9,761 nucleotides of DNA from an uncultured Alistipes sp. (GTDB taxonomy: Bacteria > Bacteroidota > Bacteroidia > Bacteroidales > Rikenellaceae), in the NCBI GenBank assembly GCA_947178455.1, contig CAMWYI010000064.1, forward strand, positions 1-9,761, given 5' to 3'. Positions 5,748 through 9,761 of this stretch are shown piece after piece. Each line of letters opens with the position of its first letter. The stretch's first letter is position 1. The position numbers and the translations under genes are program-made. The notes beneath the pieces were generated by a model. The model was not told the DNA's origin, made no database searches, and worked only from the letters and a program-made list of their open reading frames with translations.

Positions 5748-7220
5748 ATGAAAAAATTTCTCTGCCTGCTTTTATCCTGCTGTTCCCTGACGGCTTTCGC
5801 GCAAAGAACACTGGAATATACCGCCGAACTGACCGGCTTGGCCTCGACCGCAACGACGCTGCCGATGTGGGCGACGGTCGCCCGAAACGGCATCTACCCC
5901 GATAGTCGGGGCGGATTGCTGCACGCCGGGCTTTTCTCCGATTTCAATGCCGAACGGAAAATCCAGACGGCCTACGGTGTTTCGGCCGCCGGATACCTCA
6001 CCCAGCGCGAAAACAAAGCGATTATCGACGAACTATTCGTCAGCCTCAAATGGCGGAAAATCCGGCTCGATTTGGGCATGATTCACCCCGAAGAGCAATT
6101 CAACGGCATATCGTCGCAAAACGGCAGCATCCTGCTCTCGACCAACGCCCGCACCCTGCCGGGCTACAACCTGCACACCGAGTTCATCGACGTGCCGCTG
6201 ACCAAAGGCATCCTGTCGTTCAAATTCAATTTGAGCGATTACCGCATGATCGACAAGCGGTTCGTCGACAACACCAACCTGCACCACAAATCCCTCTATC
6301 TCCGCATCACGCCTCACCCGCAGTGGGCCGTCACTTTCGGGTTGGAGCATTGGGCGCAATGGGCGGGCAAATCGCCGCTCTACGGCAAACAGCCCTCTCG
6401 ATTCAAGGATTACCTCCGTATTTTCGCAGGCATCAGCGGAGGCGACGACGCGACATGGAGCGACCAAGTCAACGTGCTCGGCAACCACTTGGGAAGCCGC
6501 TACTACCGGCTCGATTACCGAGGCGACCGATACACGCTTTCGGCCTACTACGACAATCTTTTCGACGACGACAGGCCGCTAAAACTCTTCCGCAACGCGC
6601 CCGACGGCGTGTACGGATTCTACTACGGCACGACCGACAAAAAACGGTGGGTGAGCGACGTCATGTACGAATTCGTCTACACCAAATACCAGTCCGGGCG
6701 TTATCACGACCGACCGGCCACGCCCGAAGAGCTCGAAAAACAAGACCCCGACAGACCTTGGTACGGGCACGTTATTTTGGGCGGCAACGACAACTATTTC
6801 AACAACGGCGAGTACCGAAGCGGTTGGACTTATTACGGTCGAACCATCGGCACGCCCTTCATCACGCCCTGCCCGCCTGCCGCCGACGGCATCACCTATG
6901 GCGTCTACAATAACCGAGTCGTCGCCCACTATTGGGGAGTTCAAGGTTATGCAGCGGGAAAAGTTCCCTACCGAGTGCGTTTGTCTTATTCGCGCAATTA
7001 CGGCATGTACTTTCCGGGGTTCCAAGCAGATTTAGGGCTTCCCACCGGCCCGTTCGAACGCGTGCGCCAGCAGTTTTCGTTCGGCATCGAGGCCACCGTC
7101 TTCAATCGCCCCAGCGCTCCGTTCCTCATTCGCGTAGGGCTTTACGGTGATTGCGGTTCGTTGTACCGCGACAATTTCGGCATCACCGTCAGCCTGATTC
7201 GGTACGGAAAAATTTTATAA
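5748..7220 (+). CDS. capsule assembly Wzi family outer-membrane protein
   Basis: A 490-residue predicted outer-membrane beta-barrel. The ATG at 5748 is chosen because an upstream in-frame ATG (5625) overlaps the -7 box and because the sequence from 5748 is a clean Sec signal peptide: MKKF, a hydrophobic core, then likely cleavage AFA|QR (18/19). Family features include LPMWATVARNGIYPDS (38-53), HWAQWAG (201-207) followed by SPLYG, and many alternating aromatic strands rich in Tyr and Arg, ending in a strand (ITVSLIRYGKIL). Escherichia coli Wzi anchors group 1 capsule at the cell surface. Bacteroidetes relatives are numerous and often not in capsule clusters, and none of the neighbours here makes polysaccharide, so the exact role is open. 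It is transcribed alone, divergently from lysS, and ends at the hairpin at 7240-7262. Confidence 0.88.
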   Translation: MKKFLCLLLSCCSLTAFAQRTLEYTAELTGLASTATTLPMWATVARNGIYPDSRGGLLHAGLFSDFNAERKIQTAYGVSAAGYLTQRENKAIIDELFVSLKWRKIRLDLGMIHPEEQFNGISSQNGSILLSTNARTLPGYNLHTEFIDVPLTKGILSFKFNLSDYRMIDKRFVDNTNLHHKSLYLRITPHPQWAVTFGLEHWAQWAGKSPLYGKQPSRFKDYLRIFAGISGGDDATWSDQVNVLGNHLGSRYYRLDYRGDRYTLSAYYDNLFDDDRPLKLFRNAPDGVYGFYYGTTDKKRWVSDVMYEFVYTKYQSGRYHDRPATPEELEKQDPDRPWYGHVILGGNDNYFNNGEYRSGWTYYGRTIGTPFITPCPPAADGITYGVYNNRVVAHYWGVQGYAAGKVPYRVRLSYSRNYGMYFPGFQADLGLPTGPFERVRQQFSFGIEATVFNRPSAPFLIRVGLYGDCGSLYRDNFGITVSLIRYGKIL

Positions 7221-7239
7221 GCCACCGCCAAGCTCGGTA

Positions 7240-7262
7240 CGCCGGAGTTTGCGGCGCTTTTT
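7240..7262 (+). terminator. intrinsic terminator of the Wzi-family gene
   Basis: CGCCG (7240-7244) pairs with CGGCG (7252-7256) over a 7-base loop, followed by CTTTTT (7257-7262). It lies 19 bases after the stop codon. Confidence 0.65.
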
Positions 7263-7310
7263 GGCCCGTCGAAAGGCGTCGGTTGAATTTGCATCGCGTT
7301 GCTTGTGTAT

Positions 7311-7359
7311 CAATTCTGAATTGCGAATTATGAATTGTGAATTGTTTTTTTTACCTTTG
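7311..7359 (+). promoter_or_regulatory. promoter of the coiled-coil/zapA operon with heptamer array
   Basis: TACCTTTG (7352-7359) is the -7 box. Upstream, AATT recurs at 7312, 7319, 7326, 7333 and 7340, an exact 7-bp period. The last heptamer is AATTGTT, 12 bp from its start to the -7 box, which is the same phase as at the tRNA-Ser promoter. The -33 position holds TATG rather than TTTG. Predicted start is near 7366. Confidence 0.75.
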
Positions 7360-7389
7360 TAAAAATTACGGGGTGCGTCCCTCGAAACG

Positions 7390-7707
7390 ATGGCTGACAA
7401 AAGCGTCATAACCGATCTCAGCGGCCGAATCCGGCAACTGATCGACGACCACAAACGGTTGACGACGCTATGTGCCGAGCTGACGGCCGAAAACGGCGCG
7501 CTGAAAGCCGAAAACCGCGCGCTGCTGGAACGGCGCAAAGAACTCGAAACCGAGCTTTCGCGCATGCAACTCACGGCGGGCCTGACGGGGGACGGATACA
7601 GCCGAGACAAGGCGCGGGCACGCGTAAACCGCCTGATGCGGGAGGTGGATAAGTGCATCGCCCTGCTTGCGAATTCCGAATTGGAAGGCGACCCGGCAGC
7701 CCGGTAA
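7390..7707 (+). CDS. small coiled-coil protein encoded upstream of zapA
   Basis: A 105-residue soluble protein with no signal peptide or membrane segment. Residues 9-60 are a predicted coiled coil with regular Leu/Ile spacing and many Glu, Lys and Arg (for example LTAENGALKAENRALLERR). A helical C-terminal part follows (about 70-95, RVNRLMREVDKCIALL). The ATG at 7390 lies about 24 nt from the predicted transcription start. The gene is 21 bp upstream of zapA on the same strand, so the two are co-transcribed. From memory, a short coiled-coil protein often precedes zapA in Bacteroidetes. Its size and heptads recall ZapB, but I cannot claim homology. A division-related role is inferred from context only. 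Confidence 0.8.
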   Translation: MADKSVITDLSGRIRQLIDDHKRLTTLCAELTAENGALKAENRALLERRKELETELSRMQLTAGLTGDGYSRDKARARVNRLMREVDKCIALLANSELEGDPAAR

Positions 7708-7714
7708 CGACGAG

Positions 7715-7719
7715 AGGAG
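7715..7719 (+). promoter_or_regulatory. Shine-Dalgarno-like AGGAG before zapA
   Basis: AGGAG lies 9 bases before the zapA ATG at 7729. It stands out because the other genes here have no such site, as is usual in Bacteroidetes. It may help re-initiation on the second gene of the operon. Confidence 0.5.
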
Positions 7720-7728
7720 AACGACCCT

Positions 7729-8031
7729 ATGGCCAAACAAGCGATTACGCTCAAAATAGCGGGCATCAACATTCCGCTCACGATCGACAGCGAGAAAGAA
7801 GAGGTCTATCGTTTGGCCGAACGGGAGGTGAACGGCTATTTGACGTCCATCAAACAGCGTAACATCAAGGATTGGACGGACCGGCACTATTTGGTGATGA
7901 GCGCCTTGCGGTTCGCTATCGACTCGGTCAACCAACGCCGTCAGCACGAAACGGACGACGACGATCTCCGGCAGCTCGAAGCGTTGAGCACGGAAATTGA
8001 TACGTATCTGAATACGTTTGCCGGTCATTGA
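7729..8031 (+). CDS. zapA: cell division protein ZapA
   Basis: A 100-residue cytosolic protein. ZapA binds FtsZ and bundles its filaments at the division site. The N-terminal half has the family's beta-rich head, ITLKIAGINIPLTIDSEKEEVYRLAEREVN (5-34, spelled here in parts: ITLKIAGINIPL and then EVYRLAEREVN). A helix with YLVMSALRFAIDS (54-66) and an acidic C-terminal helix for dimerisation follow. The size is normal for the family. It is the second gene of an operon with the coiled-coil protein at 7390, and rny follows 334 bp downstream across a structured non-coding gap. The zapA-to-rny order fits the Bacteroidetes pattern I remember. Confidence 0.9.
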   Translation: MAKQAITLKIAGINIPLTIDSEKEEVYRLAEREVNGYLTSIKQRNIKDWTDRHYLVMSALRFAIDSVNQRRQHETDDDDLRQLEALSTEIDTYLNTFAGH

Positions 8032-8100
8032 CCCGAAGCGGGGACGCGCGACGTCGCTGCGACGGACGAATGGAAGAAACACACGGTTCTTTTACATACC

Positions 8101-8130
8101 AAGGAACGAATCCACCCGCATGGATTCCTT
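8101..8130. other. hairpin downstream of zapA
   Basis: AATCCA (8109-8114) pairs with TGGATT (8121-8126) over loop CCCGCA. AAGG (8101-8104) pairs with CCTT (8127-8130), leaving a 4-base bulge. No T-tract follows on either strand, so it is not a standard terminator. It may protect the 3' end of the zapA message. Confidence 0.5.
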
Positions 8131-8135
8131 AAAGC

Positions 8136-8164
8136 TTTGCGAAACTGAACAATTTTTATATTGG
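8136..8164 (+). promoter_or_regulatory. possible promoter of the zapA-rny intergenic RNA
   Basis: TTTG (8136-8139), then 17 bp, then TATATTGG (8157-8164), a partial match to TAnnTTTG. Spacing is slightly short of the usual 19 bp. If used, transcription would start near 8170. Confidence 0.4.
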
Positions 8165-8167
8165 GGC

Positions 8168-8316
8168 GACTTACGGCGCTTCAAAATCAGGCCTTGACCC
8201 CGCGAGGGGTGCCCGCCGCGTGCGTGCTGTTGGAAGATTGCGATTGCCGGAGACCCCACAAATGACAATCACGCAGATTCGTCAAACAAGAATAAGGAAT
8301 ACCGTGCGGTTTTTTT
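8168..8316 (+). ncRNA. structured RNA candidate between zapA and rny (6S RNA or rny leader)
   Basis: No protein gene fits this gap. A perfect hairpin with a GNRA loop, ACCCC-GCGA-GGGGT, lies at 8197-8210. A second, long-range rod pairs CCGCGTG (8216-8222) with CGTGCGG (8303-8309, two G-U pairs). Within it GCG/CGC (8240-8242, 8272-8274) and ATTG/CAAT (8243-8246, 8266-8269) pair around a large loop. The outer 3' arm is followed by seven T (8310-8316), as in an intrinsic terminator. In E. coli and other bacteria the 6S RNA gene lies directly downstream of zapA, which is the main argument for 6S here. The alternatives are a cis-acting leader or attenuator of rny, or another small RNA. The ends are estimates. 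Confidence 0.5.
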
Positions 8317-8365
8317 ATGTGTAGAGATACATTTTTTTAATAACCTAATAATAAATTACACAATT

Positions 8366-9761
8366 ATGGATATTTTTTTAACAGCCCTCGTATCGGCTGT
8401 GGTCGCGGTAAGCGGTTATGCGCTCATCACCAATGTCGTGATGAAGAACGGCATCCGCAGACGCCGCGAGACCGCTATCAAGGAGGCCGAAGCCGAAGGC
8501 GAAATGATTAAGAAAGAGAAAATTCTGCAAGCGAAGGAGAAGTACATGCAGCTGAAAAGCGAATACGACCGTCAGGTCAACGAGCGCAACCAGCGGCTGA
8601 ACCAGAGCGAGCAGCGGGCCAAACAAATCGAGAACAACCTCCAAAACCAGCAGCGCGAACTGGAAAACAAACTGCGTGAGAACGACCGGCTGAAAGAGCA
8701 GGTGCAGAACCAGTTGCAGATTCTGGAACACAAGAAAGAGGAGGTCGACCAGATGCGCCGCGAGCAGAATGCCCGTCTGGAACAAATTTCGGGTTTGAGC
8801 TCCGAAGAAGCCAAAAACATTTTGGTGGAGAACATGAAAGCGGAGGCGAAGACCGAAGCCGCCGCATACATCAACGAAACGGTCGAAGAGGCCAAGTTGA
8901 CGGCATCGAAAGAGGCCAAACGTATCATCGTGGCGTCGATTCAGCGCGTGGCGACCGAAACGGCTATCGAGAATGCCGTGACGGTGTTCAACATCGAGAG
9001 CGATGAGGTCAAGGGCCGCATCATCGGCCGCGAGGGCCGCAACATCCGCGCGCTGGAAGCCGCGACGGGCATCGAAATTATTGTCGACGACACGCCCGAA
9101 GCAATTATCCTTTCGGGCTTCGACCCCGTGCGCCGCGAAATCGCGCGACTGGCTTTGCATCAGCTCGTTACGGACGGCCGTATCCACCCCGCCCGCATCG
9201 AAGAGGTGGTTGCCAAAGTGCAAAAACAAATCGAAGAGGAAATCGTCGAGGTCGGCAAACGCACGACTATCGACTTGGGTATTCACGGCCTGCACCCCGA
9301 GCTGATTCGGCTTATCGGCAAGATGAAATACCGTTCGTCTTACGGGCAGAATCTGTTGCAGCATGCCCGCGAAACCGCCAATCTGGCCGGTATTATGGCG
9401 GCCGAACTGGGTCTGAATCCCAAAGTGGCGCGTCGTGCCGGATTGTTGCACGACATCGGCAAGGTGCCCGACGACGAGCCCGAACTGCCGCACGCAATCA
9501 TCGGCATGAAGCTGGCCGAGAAGTACAAGGAGCGGCCGGAGGTTTGCAACGCCGTCGGTGCGCACCACGACGAGGTGGAGATGACCTCGCTCATCGCGCC
9601 GATTATTCAGGTATGCGACGCCATTTCGGGTGCACGTCCGGGTGCCCGCCGCGAGGTAGTCGAGAGCTACATCAAGCGTCTGAAAGATGGAGGACATTGC
9701 GCTGTCGTATCCGGGCGTCGTGAAGACCTACGCCATTCAGGCCGGTCTCGAGTTGCGCGTT
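8366..9761 (+). CDS. rny: ribonuclease Y, partial at right edge, with frameshift near 9689
   Basis: A membrane-anchored endoribonuclease that starts mRNA decay. Visible in order: an N-terminal membrane segment (about residues 4-25), a long charged coiled coil (about 30-175), a KH domain with GREG at 221-224, and an HD domain with HARETANLAG and LLHDIGK (His362-Asp363, metal-binding), then AHHDEVE and CDAISGARPGARRE. The start is MDIFLTALVS at 8366, behind an AT-rich leader. The frame is intact to Lys440-Asp441 (9683-9688). The family's conserved continuation (LEDIALSYPGVVKTYAIQAG) is then found two frames over except that two bases of the Leu codon are missing: EDIALSYPGVVKTY reads from 9690. 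The original frame continues as unrelated residues to the window edge. About 70 C-terminal residues would lie beyond. The shift may be a real mutation or a sequence error; an essential-type housekeeping gene makes error somewhat more likely. Confidence 0.95.
   Translation, partial: MDIFLTALVSAVVAVSGYALITNVVMKNGIRRRRETAIKEAEAEGEMIKKEKILQAKEKYMQLKSEYDRQVNERNQRLNQSEQRAKQIENNLQNQQRELENKLRENDRLKEQVQNQLQILEHKKEEVDQMRREQNARLEQISGLSSEEAKNILVENMKAEAKTEAAAYINETVEEAKLTASKEAKRIIVASIQRVATETAIENAVTVFNIESDEVKGRIIGREGRNIRALEAATGIEIIVDDTPEAIILSGFDPVRREIARLALHQLVTDGRIHPARIEEVVAKVQKQIEEEIVEVGKRTTIDLGIHGLHPELIRLIGKMKYRSSYGQNLLQHARETANLAGIMAAELGLNPKVARRAGLLHDIGKVPDDEPELPHAIIGMKLAEKYKERPEVCNAVGAHHDEVEMTSLIAPIIQVCDAISGARPGARREVVESYIKRLKDGGHCAVVSGRREDLRHSGRSRVAR

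Noticed and set aside
8168..8316. Riboswitch (TPP or cobalamin type) upstream of rny
   Set aside because: The GGGGTGCCC string recalls the TPP riboswitch, but the CTGAGA core and the second conserved half are missing, and rny is not a vitamin gene.
8168..8316. SRP RNA or tmRNA in the zapA-rny gap
   Set aside because: No GGAAG-type apical loop with its asymmetric internal loop for SRP RNA. No tRNA-like ends or tag reading frame for tmRNA.
8378..9697. 439-residue minus-strand open frame
   Set aside because: It is the antisense shadow of rny, whose membrane segment, KH and HD motifs are all on the plus strand.

Overview
The window looks like chromosome from a GC-rich member of the Bacteroidales, most likely Rikenellaceae and probably Alistipes. 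Several signs agree. Promoters carry the Bacteroidetes -7 box TAnnTTTG. Most genes start without a Shine-Dalgarno sequence, behind short AT-rich leaders. The lipoprotein carries a Bacteroidetes-type surface-export signal. The protein families (Wzi-like barrel, Lcl_C/DUF1566-like secreted protein, long-form LysRS, zapA next to rny) are typical of that phylum. The genus is an inference from GC content and codon use.

Layout from left to right. Positions 1-530 hold no convincing protein gene but are dense in structure: a truncated copy of a 55-bp repeat, a 107-bp nested inverted repeat, and a strong candidate structured RNA on the minus strand (about 430 to 256). That RNA has a near-consensus promoter, a rod-shaped fold with a central bubble, and a terminator. 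Next come two exported proteins on the plus strand, each with its own -7 box: a surface lipoprotein (611-1570) and a periplasmic or secreted Lcl_C-like protein (1650-2576). Positions 2577-2863 carry terminator-like hairpins, the second copy of the 55-bp repeat and a textbook promoter for tRNA-Ser(GGA) (2864-2951). A perfect 15-bp hairpin then separates the tRNA from the convergent operon lysS-tpiA (lysyl-tRNA synthetase and triosephosphate isomerase, minus strand, 5533 to 3029).

A short divergent promoter region (about 5560-5645) serves lysS to the left and a Wzi-family outer-membrane barrel gene (5748-7220) to the right. After that gene's terminator, a promoter with a 7-bp-periodic AATTGTG array drives a small operon of a coiled-coil protein and the cell-division protein ZapA. 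The 334-bp gap between zapA and rny contains a second candidate structured RNA ending in a U-tract. rny (ribonuclease Y) runs off the right edge and shows a clear frameshift at about 9689, caused by an apparent loss of two bases.

Functionally this is mostly housekeeping: tRNA charging, glycolysis, cell division, RNA decay and envelope proteins. I see no phage, transposase, CRISPR or defence system. The most interesting material is non-coding: two structured RNA candidates that compete for the name 6S RNA, the rod-like inverted repeat, and a heptamer-periodic promoter architecture shared by two promoters at identical phase.
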